A DNA stretch of 8,147 bases from Paracoccaceae bacterium (lineage in GTDB: Bacteria > Pseudomonadota > Alphaproteobacteria > Rhodobacterales > Rhodobacteraceae). The notes under the pieces are model-generated. The model saw only the letters and a program-made list of their open reading frames with translations. It was not told the DNA's origin and ran no database searches. The position numbers and the translations under genes were made by a program. The stretch spans positions 1 to 8,147 of the forward strand of contig JAOUMG010000063.1 of the NCBI GenBank assembly GCA_029881635.1, in the 5' to 3' direction. Shown here piece after piece: positions 1 to 5,828 of this stretch; position 1 is the stretch's first letter, and each line of letters begins with the position of its first letter.

Positions 1-404
1 AGCTCCATAGCGCAGACCGGTGTCAGGCCGCGTTTCTTGAAACGAGAGACGATCTGGCCCAGTGCATGGCGTGGATCGCCGTCATAGGGTTTGCCGTTTT
101 CGCGGTACATCCAGATCGGCAAGAGTGCTGAGGGCGATTCCAACCATGGCATAGGCATGAAACCGCGTTCGGTCGGTTTGAGAACGCCGTCAGCATCGCC
201 GCTGTCAAACACCAGAGGGCTGTCTTCGATATCTTCGCCCCAGATGTCGAGGCTCATCACCGAGAGGGGAAAGCGTGTGCCTTCCGTGGTCATCTTGTCG
301 GCGAAGCGCGCAGGAAGACGTTTGCCCCGCGCCTGTCCGTTCAAATCGGCCGCAGCGACACGGATTGTATGTACATGCGGGTTTTTTCTTAGCCAGTTCT
401 GCAT
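1..404 (-). CDS. Glutamine synthetase family protein, PuuA-like (N-terminal part, cut by window edge)
   Basis: The first 134 codons are present; the rest lies beyond base 1. The start is ATG at 404, with AGG seven bases upstream; an in-frame GTG at 410 is the alternative. The protein begins MQNWLRKNPHVHTIRV and has the beta-grasp N-terminal domain of the glutamine synthetase superfamily. The segment DLNGQARGKRLP (about residues 23-34) is the hallmark of the gamma-glutamylpolyamine synthetase/PuuA branch (DLNG.xRGKR). It is followed by FPLSVMSLDIWG, and KKRGLTPVCAMEL near the cut, where E. coli PuuA reads RQRGLFPVVAVEL. Family members join glutamate to an amine with ATP in the cytoplasm; the catalytic C-terminal domain is not visible. 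The gene lies downstream, on the same strand, of a complete amino-acid-type ABC importer, but a 303-base gap with palindromes suggests its own promoter. Family is well supported; the amine substrate (polyamine, amino acid or other) is unknown. Confidence 0.9.
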   Translation of the reverse strand, partial: MQNWLRKNPHVHTIRVAAADLNGQARGKRLPARFADKMTTEGTRFPLSVMSLDIWGEDIEDSPLVFDSGDADGVLKPTERGFMPMPWLESPSALLPIWMYRENGKPYDGDPRHALGQIVSRFKKRGLTPVCAME

Positions 405-497
405 CTTCACACCTGAAAGCCAGGGCACAGGAGGAGCCTGCCAATTGAACCCTTTGGGTCAGTCAGGGAGGATCGCCGCGGCCTATGGCGGTTTGTT

Positions 498-519
498 TTG
501 TGATCAAATCAGCTTTGAT
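498..519. promoter_or_regulatory. Second operator-like site with inverted repeat
   Basis: TTGTGATCAAAT at 498-509 matches the perfect palindrome at 573-584 at 10 of 12 positions. It overlaps an additional inverted repeat, ATCAAA-5 nt-TTTGAT, at 503-519, so up to three half-sites are packed here. The two TGATCA centres are 75 bp apart, about seven helical turns, an arrangement compatible with co-operative binding or looping. Function is inferred only from symmetry, repetition and location. Confidence 0.4.
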
Positions 520-572
520 TGCACCGTAGGGCGGCGAATTGCGCCAAAAAAGGCTCTGGAGCAGACAAAATA

Positions 573-584
573 ATTTGATCAAAT
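573..584. promoter_or_regulatory. Perfect 12-bp palindrome, candidate operator
   Basis: The sequence ATTTGATCAAAT equals its own reverse complement. It lies 169 bases upstream of the glutamine synthetase-like start, in a non-coding gap. An AT-rich perfect dyad of this length in an upstream region is typical of a site for a dimeric helix-turn-helix repressor or activator. The cognate regulator is not in the window, so its family is not assigned. Confidence 0.5.
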
Positions 585-707
585 AATGGATACTACTGGA
601 ACATGCCCTGAGGCAAGCAAAATCTAATCATGGTCTAGCACCGGCTAAAGCGAAGCCAGGATCACCCCAGTCAGATTCTCTGGTTTCAGCGGGTGGGGGA
701 CACCGCA

Positions 708-1547
708 CTACCGCAATATCTGCGGCCGATAACGCACGCGGGATTGGACATTACTGGGCAAATGGCGATTGAGGCGCCGGTTGACGAAGCCGAAAAGACC
801 GATGATCACCAAAGTCAGCAGGATGAAATAGGCGGCGATGATCGGATAGGCCACGAAGGGGTTGAAGGTTTTGGCGGAAAAATAGGTGGCATAGTAAAGC
901 GCGTCGCCTTTCTGCTGGAATGCGGGAAAACCCGAAAAATAGACCAGTGTGGTCGCATGAAACAGAAAGATCGCCTCATTGGTGTAGGACGGCCAGGCAA
1001 GCCGCATCATCGTTGGCCAGATCACCCGCCGGAACCGCGACCAGCCTGACATGCCATAAGCGTCGGCAGCCTCGATATCGCCCTTTGGCACGGATCGCAG
1101 AGCGCCGTAGAAGATTTCGGCGGAATAGGCGGCAGTGTTCAGAAACAGCACGACAAGTGCGCCCCCCCATGCCTTGGACAGCCAGGAGGTATCCATGGTG
1201 ATCGTCATGAAGCCCAAGGGGATATCGATGCCCGCGCGGGGCAACAGCACAAACGTCTCATAGGCCAGGAAGAACTGAATGAAGAGAGGTGAGCCGCGAA
1301 AGACAAAGATGAACCATTCGGCAGGTTTGCGCAGCAACGGGTTGTCGCTTGCCTTGGCAACGGCAATGGCGTTGGCCAGGAAAAAACCGAAGGCGAGCGC
1401 CAGCGCCCCGAAGTAGACATTCCAGATCAGTCCCGATCCGATCAGCGTGAAATGCTGGCAGAGTGTCAGATCCGCCCTTGGCAGCAGCCTTTCGCCAATT
1501 CCGATCGACCGGAGGCCATAATCGGCGATGGTTTGAAGACAGCTCAT
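708..1547 (-). CDS. ABC transporter permease, HisM/OccM-like
   Basis: Inner-membrane subunit (279 aa) of a polar amino acid-type importer, pairing with the permease encoded just upstream. ATG at 1547 is chosen because it overlaps the upstream stop in an ATGA, the usual sign of translational coupling; a longer in-frame reading to 1682 only runs into the upstream gene. Hydrophobic segments lie at about 38-63, 79-101, 128-149, 186-206 and 231-255, fitting the five-helix HisM plan. The cytoplasmic EAA motif, which docks on the ATPase, is EAADAYGMSGWSRFRRVIWP (159-178), with the conserved G and the terminal I-P. RGSPLFIQFFL (84-94) is also typical of the family. At 279 residues it is longer than HisM (about 240) because of N-terminal and C-terminal extensions, the latter basic (NRRLNRHLPSNVQSRVRYR). 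Confidence 0.93.
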   Translation of the reverse strand: MSCLQTIADYGLRSIGIGERLLPRADLTLCQHFTLIGSGLIWNVYFGALALAFGFFLANAIAVAKASDNPLLRKPAEWFIFVFRGSPLFIQFFLAYETFVLLPRAGIDIPLGFMTITMDTSWLSKAWGGALVVLFLNTAAYSAEIFYGALRSVPKGDIEAADAYGMSGWSRFRRVIWPTMMRLAWPSYTNEAIFLFHATTLVYFSGFPAFQQKGDALYYATYFSAKTFNPFVAYPIIAAYFILLTLVIIGLFGFVNRRLNRHLPSNVQSRVRYRPQILR

Positions 1548-2425
1548 CGTCCTGCCCTGCGTTGCTGTTCGCCGGCGAAGGTTGCCTGCCCCTGGCTGAG
1601 CCGGGCAGAAATGCGTGCCAGGACGCCTTCTGAGAGCTTGGTCACGATCAGGTAAAAAACCAGCAGGCCGAGGAAGTACCACAGCCGCCAGTCGGGATGC
1701 GGGTATTCATAGGCGGATGTTTTCAGGCCGCCGAGTTCGCGCGCCCAATAGACAATGTCGCGTACACCCAGCAGGAACAGCAGCGGGGTGGCCTTGATCA
1801 GGATCATCCACAGATTGGACAGACCGGGCAGGGCATAAACCCACATTTGCGGCACAAGGATGCGGCGAAAGCTTTGCCTTGGGGTCATGCCATAGGCTTC
1901 GGCCGTTTCAATCTGGGCACGGGGGACGGCCTGCATCGCGCCGTAGATGACATTGGCGGCAAAGGCGCCGAAGACGACGGCAAAGGCCAGCGCGGCCAGC
2001 ATGAAGCCATAGCTTTCATGGACCCATTGCGGGCTGGAGGACAAGGGCAGTTTGGCCTCGGTACAAACGACAAAATCATTCCCTTGCCACACCGGTTGTC
2101 CCCAGTCCGGGCATTTGAACCGGTGCCGGAGCCATTCAAACCCCTGATCCAGCGCAATCGGAACGAACAGAAAGAAAATGACATCGGGTACGCCGCGCAC
2201 CATCGACGTATAGATCTTGCCAAACCAACGAAACGGCAGGAAAGACGATCGGGCGGCCACGGCACCAAGAAATCCGAAGGCCAGGGCCGAGGGCGCCGCA
2301 ATGGCCAGCAGCAATACCACTGTGCCCACAGCGCCATAGAGCAGCAGATGCTTGCCTGTGGTCAGGTAGCACAGCAGCCAGCTAAGGCCTTCGATTGCAT
2401 TTGGGTCGGCGCAGTACGCGAACAT
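1544..2425 (-). CDS. ABC transporter permease, HisQ/OccQ-like
   Basis: First permease (293 aa) of the importer. Five hydrophobic segments at about 28-52, 79-98, 138-160, 200-222 and 247-268 fit the HisQ plan, and the EAA loop is ETAEAYGMTPRQSFRRILVP (173-192). RGVPDVIFFLF (77-87) matches the family motif after the first cytoplasmic loop. It is some 60 residues longer than HisQ: there is an N-terminal stretch of about 27 residues with Cys5 and Cys19, and a roughly 40-residue loop between helices 2 and 3 with Cys105 and Cys121. Both should face the periplasm if the N-terminus is outside. I recall similar long versions in Rhodobacterales. The ATG at 2425 has no clear Shine-Dalgarno sequence and sits seven bases after a strong hairpin; the next gene overlaps its stop by ATGA. 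Confidence 0.92.
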   Translation of the reverse strand: MFAYCADPNAIEGLSWLLCYLTTGKHLLLYGAVGTVVLLLAIAAPSALAFGFLGAVAARSSFLPFRWFGKIYTSMVRGVPDVIFFLFVPIALDQGFEWLRHRFKCPDWGQPVWQGNDFVVCTEAKLPLSSSPQWVHESYGFMLAALAFAVVFGAFAANVIYGAMQAVPRAQIETAEAYGMTPRQSFRRILVPQMWVYALPGLSNLWMILIKATPLLFLLGVRDIVYWARELGGLKTSAYEYPHPDWRLWYFLGLLVFYLIVTKLSEGVLARISARLSQGQATFAGEQQRRAGR

Positions 2426-2432
2426 AGCGAAG

Positions 2433-2459
2433 ACGGCGGTCTTTCAGAAAGACCGCCGT
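2433..2459 (-). promoter_or_regulatory. Intercistronic stem-loop between binding-protein and permease genes
   Basis: Perfect 12-bp arms (ACGGCGGTCTTT and AAAGACCGCCGT on the plus strand, 2433-2444 and 2448-2459) enclose a three-base loop. It lies in the 49-base gap between the binding-protein stop (2475) and the permease start (2425). There is no U tract after the stem in the direction of transcription; the next bases run CTTCGCT into the ATG. It therefore resembles a transcript-protecting or attenuating hairpin of the malE-malF type rather than a simple terminator, and could favour the binding protein over the permeases. The closeness to the permease ATG could also limit ribosome access. Confidence 0.75.
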
Positions 2460-2474
2460 TTCAAGCCAAATGTA

Positions 2475-3197
2475 TCAGTAAATGACGGCTTCTTCGCCGA
2501 ACCATTTCTTGATCATGGTGTTGAGCGTACCGTCGGCCTTCATCGCGGAAATGGCCGCGTCGAACTTGCCCTTCAGCTCGGTATCGCTTTCGCGCAGACC
2601 CATGCCAACACCGCCGCCAAGCTGGATGTCTTCGCCCGCAAAGACCAGCGAGCCGCCGGATTCTGCAACGATGGGGGCAAGGTAGTCCTTGTCGGCAAAG
2701 ACGGCGTCAGCCTCGCCGTTGCGCACTGCGGCAATGGTTTCATCCGGCGTCGGGTATTCGATCAGCGTGGCGCCCGATTCCGCGATATAGCCTGCCTGAA
2801 TCGTCGCCGTCTGTGCGGAAACCACCCCCCCCTTGAGGTCAACGTCTGCCGACAGGGCCACATAGGCGGATGCCGCGGGCGGAATGTAGTCTTGGGTGAA
2901 ATCGATGACCTCATCACGCTCGGCGGTGATGCTCATCCCGGCGATGATGGTGTCATAGTTGCCCGAAACCAGGTTCGGAATGATGCCGTCCCATTCTGTT
3001 GTGACCCATTCGCAGGTCAGTTCGGCGCGTTTGCACAGCTCGTCACCCAGTTCACGCTCAAACCCGTCAACCTCACCCTTGTCGTTGATGAAGTTATATG
3101 GAGGGTAGGCGCCTTCGGTGCCCATGCGGACCGTCTGGGCCATCGCGAGACCCGCTGTCAGGGCCAGCGCTGCCGTGGCAATCATCAGTTTTTTCAT
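2475..3197 (-). CDS. Periplasmic amino acid-type substrate-binding protein (SBP_bac_3 family)
   Basis: Captures the substrate in the periplasm and delivers it to the permease pair. The start is ATG at 3197 with GGGAG seven bases upstream; an in-frame reading reaches 3251 but adds a non-signal-like stretch overlapping the ATPase gene. The 240-residue product opens with a signal peptide (MKKLMIATAALALTAGLAMA, likely cut before Gln21). Family landmarks are GTEGAYPPYNF (26-36), DGFERELGDELC, WDGIIPNLVSGNYD (69-82) and MSITAERDEVIDFT (88-101), where the Arg at 94 is expected to bind the ligand carboxylate, as in HisJ. Cys55 and Cys62 may form the small disulfide seen in HisJ/LAO proteins. This makes an alpha-amino acid, opine or similar zwitterion the best guess for the ligand, but it is not determined. 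It lies between ATPase and permease genes in one operon. Confidence 0.94.
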   Translation of the reverse strand: MKKLMIATAALALTAGLAMAQTVRMGTEGAYPPYNFINDKGEVDGFERELGDELCKRAELTCEWVTTEWDGIIPNLVSGNYDTIIAGMSITAERDEVIDFTQDYIPPAASAYVALSADVDLKGGVVSAQTATIQAGYIAESGATLIEYPTPDETIAAVRNGEADAVFADKDYLAPIVAESGGSLVFAGEDIQLGGGVGMGLRESDTELKGKFDAAISAMKADGTLNTMIKKWFGEEAVIY

Positions 3198-3240
3198 TGG
3201 TATACTCCCGGTTATTTTTTTGTTGAGCTGCTTTGTTTGG

Positions 3241-4020
3241 TCAGGCCGCAACAGTCGCGCTCAGAAACTGTTGTAGGCGTTCGGTTTTCGGCTGGCCGAA
3301 AAGTTGATCTGGTGGGCCTTCCTCTTCGATCTTGCCGAGGTGAAGGAATATGACATGATCTGAAACGTCAGCCGCCAGCCGCATATCGTGTGTCACCAAT
3401 AGCATTGTACGCCCCTCATCAGCCAGCGCCTTGATGACGCGCACGACTTCCTGTTCCAGTTCAGGGTCGAGTGCCGATGTCGGTTCGTCGAACAAAAGGG
3501 CGGTGGGTTCCATGCAAAGCGCGCGGGCGATTGCGGCGCGCTGTTGCTGACCACCTGAAAGCTGGGCCGGGAAAACATCGCATTTCTCGCCGATACCCAC
3601 CTTGTCGAGATAGTTTCTGGCGGCGGCTTCGACTTCGTCCCGGTCGCGGTGCAGCACTGTCAGCGGCGCCTCCATGACGTTTTGCAGAATCGTCATATGA
3701 GACCAGAGATTGAATTGCTGGAAAACCATCGACAGGTTGGTGCGGATGCGGATGACCTGTGCTTTGTCGGCAGGGTGGCGATGGTCGCCATGACCCTTCC
3801 ATTGGACCGCTTCGCCCTTGAAAATCACGTCGCCCTGCTGGCTGTTCTCCAACAGGTTGCAGCAGCGCAGCAAGGTCGATTTTCCGGACCCCGAAGACCC
3901 GATGAGAGATATGACCTGCCCGCGCGGGGCAGTTAGCGAAACGCCCTTGATAACCTCCAACTCGCCATAGGCCTTGTGCAGGTCGCGTATCTCGATGACC
4001 GGTGTTTCTTTGTCTGGCAC
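3241..4020 (-). CDS. ABC transporter ATP-binding protein, HisP/OccP-like
   Basis: Cytoplasmic ATPase (259 aa) that powers the importer. All nucleotide-binding motifs are intact: Walker A GSSGSGKST (41-49), Q-loop FQQFNLW (100-106), signature LSGGQQQR (154-161), Walker B ALLFDEP (174-180), D-loop SALD (182-185) and switch His211 in LLVTHD. The insert EAVQWKGHGDHRH (70-82) after the first strands is the typical longer region of the HisP/GlnQ subfamily for polar amino acids. The start is GTG at 4020, preceded by GGGGGA about ten bases upstream; I found no in-frame ATG that fits better. The 96-base gap before it contains a perfect 5-bp inverted repeat (4051-4065). Its stop is 43 bases from the binding-protein start. 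Confidence 0.95.
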   Translation of the reverse strand: MPDKETPVIEIRDLHKAYGELEVIKGVSLTAPRGQVISLIGSSGSGKSTLLRCCNLLENSQQGDVIFKGEAVQWKGHGDHRHPADKAQVIRIRTNLSMVFQQFNLWSHMTILQNVMEAPLTVLHRDRDEVEAAARNYLDKVGIGEKCDVFPAQLSGGQQQRAAIARALCMEPTALLFDEPTSALDPELEQEVVRVIKALADEGRTMLLVTHDMRLAADVSDHVIFLHLGKIEEEGPPDQLFGQPKTERLQQFLSATVAA

Positions 4021-4050
4021 TTTTTTGGTATCCCCCGGCTGCAGAGTAAG

Positions 4051-4065
4051 GCGGATAATTTCCGC
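4051..4065. promoter_or_regulatory. Small inverted repeat upstream of the ATPase gene
   Basis: GCGGA-TAATT-TCCGC is a perfect 5-bp inverted repeat with a 5-base AT spacer, centred about 38 bases upstream of the ATPase GTG, in a 96-base gap. On the minus strand a TTGAAA hexamer lies just before it, so it could mark an internal promoter with an operator. The repeat is short and may be chance. Confidence 0.25.
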
Positions 4066-4116
4066 GTTTTCAATGCGCTTTTTGTCAGTTGGTTGCGAAT
4101 TCTTCCAGCACTCTGG

Positions 4117-4884
4117 TCAGTCCGACGGTGATTTTGCCGGGATCGCCGGTGGCGTCGGGATGGCAAGATAGGCGTCAGCCTCGATCAGGGCCAAGCCATG
4201 CAGGCCCAGAACGCCTCTGTCACCGGCAGACAATGCCGCGATTGCCGATGAAACTGCACGGGCGATTGCCACATGATCATTAGCGACCGAGGTGATCAGA
4301 GGCAGGCCGGGAGTTGGCGCTGTCTGCCCGAGGCTGCGCAACCTCGTTGCGGTTCGTGGCTCAAATGAACGGATCAGCCGCCAAGTTACCGCGTCGATGC
4401 CCGCTATGTCGGCGCGGCCATCTGCAACGGCCCTGGCGCTTTCAAGATGGGCCCCGGTGACGATTACATCGGTAAAGCGGCCCCCGGCGGCGGAGGCGTG
4501 ATTTTGGGGTGCAGCCCAGCCGGATTGGCTGTCAAAGCCGTTGATGGCCAGCCTTCGCCCGATAAAATCGTTCAGGTTTCCAGGTGCATCTACATGCGCG
4601 ACAAGTTCGGAATAATAATAGCCCGCAAGTATATCCGGCAGCCCGTAATCGGGGGTGCCAACCAGTTTTACCCGACCATGAAGCAAGGTACGGTAGGGCA
4701 TGCCGCAGGTCTGGGCCAGCAAAAGACCGGGGTTTTGCCAGGTGGCCAACAGATCCGGATCACGGGAAAGGTGGGCAGGGGCGCAAATGTTTTCGGCGGC
4801 CAATGCGTCGCGGATTAGGGCCCAATAGCGGTCTGTCTCGGCACGAACCTGCGGCCAGTCATACATGGGCAGGCAGGCAATCAT
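4117..4884 (-). CDS. PhnD-like ligand-binding protein without signal peptide
   Basis: The 255-residue protein resembles the phosphate/phosphonate (PhnD/SsuA-type) periplasmic-binding fold. The N-terminus MIACLPMYDWPQ goes straight into the first beta strand, QTCGMPYRTLL (58-68) matches the hinge-side ligand loop of the family, and GFDSQSGWAAPQN (115-127) corresponds to the second-lobe SxSG-type loop. No signal peptide or lipobox precedes it, and the start is fixed by an ATGA overlap with the upstream terB-like stop, so it is predicted to be cytoplasmic. It cannot serve as an ordinary importer binding protein in that state; a sensor, ligand carrier or enzyme-like role is possible. The end (IPTPPAIPAKSPSD) is proline-rich; an alternative frame continues coding-like for about 15 more codons. 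Family assignment good; function unknown. Confidence 0.8.
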   Translation of the reverse strand: MIACLPMYDWPQVRAETDRYWALIRDALAAENICAPAHLSRDPDLLATWQNPGLLLAQTCGMPYRTLLHGRVKLVGTPDYGLPDILAGYYYSELVAHVDAPGNLNDFIGRRLAINGFDSQSGWAAPQNHASAAGGRFTDVIVTGAHLESARAVADGRADIAGIDAVTWRLIRSFEPRTATRLRSLGQTAPTPGLPLITSVANDHVAIARAVSSAIAALSAGDRGVLGLHGLALIEADAYLAIPTPPAIPAKSPSD

Positions 4885-5321
4885 CCCTCGTTCTGGACGC
4901 TTTGCCGGGCGATTGCGCTTTCTTGATCGGTAACACCCAAGAGATCGGCGACAAGCCGGATCAGCGTGTCTTCATGAGCGTCTCGGGCGCCGTCGGCCAG
5001 CGCCACCGACCAGATCGCCCGCATCAGGCTTTTGCGATCCTCATGGGGAACGGCGTCTTTCAAAGCACGGGTGAATCGAACCGTATCGGGCGCCTCGGTT
5101 TCCAGTACCTCGGCTTCGGCGCGCAAGGCTGCGGCCGCGTCGGGTGCAAGGTCGTATCGGGTCACCAGAATCCGGTCGATGCGCTCAACCTCGGCGGTGG
5201 AATAATCGTGATCGGCACGCGCAAGGCGGACAAGCAGCGCCGCCAGTGCCAGACGCGCCTCGGGCTGGGCCAGAGGTTTGGGGGCGGGACCCATCAGGGT
5301 TGAAAGGAGTTTGTCAAACAT
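4881..5321 (-). CDS. TerB-like (tellurite resistance B family) cytoplasmic protein
   Basis: A helical, acidic protein of 146 residues starting MFDKLLSTLMGP. It contains the TerB/DjlA-N signature pattern: ALAALLVRLARADHDYS (25-41) followed by EVERIDRIL, where the acidic D-x-D region resembles the metal site of TerB. A second similar half follows around SLMRAIWSVALADGARDAHED (103-123), ending in LLGVTD. TerB proteins bind Ca2+ or other divalent ions; a tellurite role is not implied by the family name. I chose ATG at 5321; an in-frame TTG at 5408 would add 29 residues. Neither has a clear Shine-Dalgarno sequence, and the ATG could be leaderless. Its stop overlaps the start of the PhnD-like gene (ATGA), so the two are translationally coupled and probably act together. 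Confidence 0.82.
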   Translation of the reverse strand: MFDKLLSTLMGPAPKPLAQPEARLALAALLVRLARADHDYSTAEVERIDRILVTRYDLAPDAAAALRAEAEVLETEAPDTVRFTRALKDAVPHEDRKSLMRAIWSVALADGARDAHEDTLIRLVADLLGVTDQESAIARQSVQNEG

Positions 5322-5437
5322 GGCAGTCGATATAAGCGGAATATCGGGCACTGCAAAGTGTTTGCGCACCGACGCATAGGTTTTCGCATCGAGCGGCTGT
5401 AACGACAATCAAGGCAACAGAGAGCGGATCATGCCGG

Positions 5438-5638
5438 TCAGGCTGTCGCGGCGCCTTTCGGGGCAATCCGTTCGGAAGAAAAATACACGCTGACAACAAG
5501 CGGGGCGAGCATGACGACCGTTCCGACCAGCCACCAGGCGAACAACCCGAGCCAGAGTGAAGCACCCAGCCCCAGGACTGTTATCAGACCGGCCGAGATA
5601 CCCGCCAGCGTGCCTAAGATGAGTGCGCCGAAAAACAT
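5438..5638 (-). CDS. Small two-helix membrane protein, unknown function
   Basis: A 66-residue protein starting at ATG 5638 with a good ribosome site (AGGGG six bases upstream). It is almost wholly hydrophobic: MFFGALILGTLAGISAGLITVLGLGASLWLG... falls into two predicted membrane helices (about 3-26 and 28-52), followed by a short polar tail (SSERIAPKGAATA). Small glycine-rich helices may allow packing against other membrane proteins. It lies 116 bases upstream of the terB-like gene on the same strand and could be the first gene of the transporter operon. I do not recognise a named family. The strong ribosome site and clean hydrophobic pattern support it being real. Confidence 0.7.
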   Translation of the reverse strand: MFFGALILGTLAGISAGLITVLGLGASLWLGLFAWWLVGTVVMLAPLVVSVYFSSERIAPKGAATA

Positions 5639-5828
5639 GGCCGACCCCTTTGATCAACGTTCTTCTGGCATTCAGTCTCGGTAAGAAATGTGGCGCAAAT
5701 AGGGTACCTGCAAGATTGTTATGGGACTATTTGGCATCCTCGGATGAAATCGTCCTTCTTCCGGTTGCCCTTGTTGCGGGACACATAGTAGCCTTGCGGA
5801 CAGCAGGGACCGCCGGGGATGACGCCGC
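5639..5828. other. Divergent intergenic region with a coding-like remnant
   Basis: These 190 bases lie between the minus-strand small membrane protein gene and the plus-strand glycosyltransferase gene and should carry promoters for both. No confident -35/-10 pair was found in either direction. On the minus strand an open frame from about 5829 down to a TAA at 5719-5721 has strongly GC-rich codon choice (GGPCCPQGYYVSRNKGN..., about 36 codons) but no ATG start. It may be the tail of a degraded gene or coincidence. Confidence 0.4.

Larger units (their letters stand above)
405..707. promoter_or_regulatory. Intergenic regulatory gap upstream of the glutamine synthetase-like gene
   Basis: These 303 bases separate the second permease gene from the glutamine synthetase-like gene, both on the minus strand. 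No convincing gene is present. The region holds a perfect 12-bp palindrome at 573-584 and a related site at 498-509, both described separately. On the minus strand a weak stem (CTGGCT/AGCCGG, with one G-U pair, around 640-660) lies about 50 bases after the permease stop but lacks a U tract, so a terminator there is uncertain. No strong -35/-10 pair was found by eye; the spacing and palindromes still make a separate, regulated promoter for the downstream enzyme likely. Confidence 0.5.

Noticed and set aside
91..573. Plus-strand open frame of 160 codons
   Set aside because: It runs antisense through the glutamine synthetase-like gene, whose minus-strand protein has clear family motifs, and continues into the palindromic gap; no recognisable protein.
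1697..2485. Plus-strand open frame of 262 codons
   Set aside because: Antisense to the HisQ-like permease; its composition (rich in G, Q, R, H) is typical of a shadow of a hydrophobic gene.
3198..3251. Upstream start for the binding protein at 3251
   Set aside because: It would overlap the ATPase gene and place a charged stretch before the signal peptide; ATG 3197 has a good ribosome site and an intact signal sequence.
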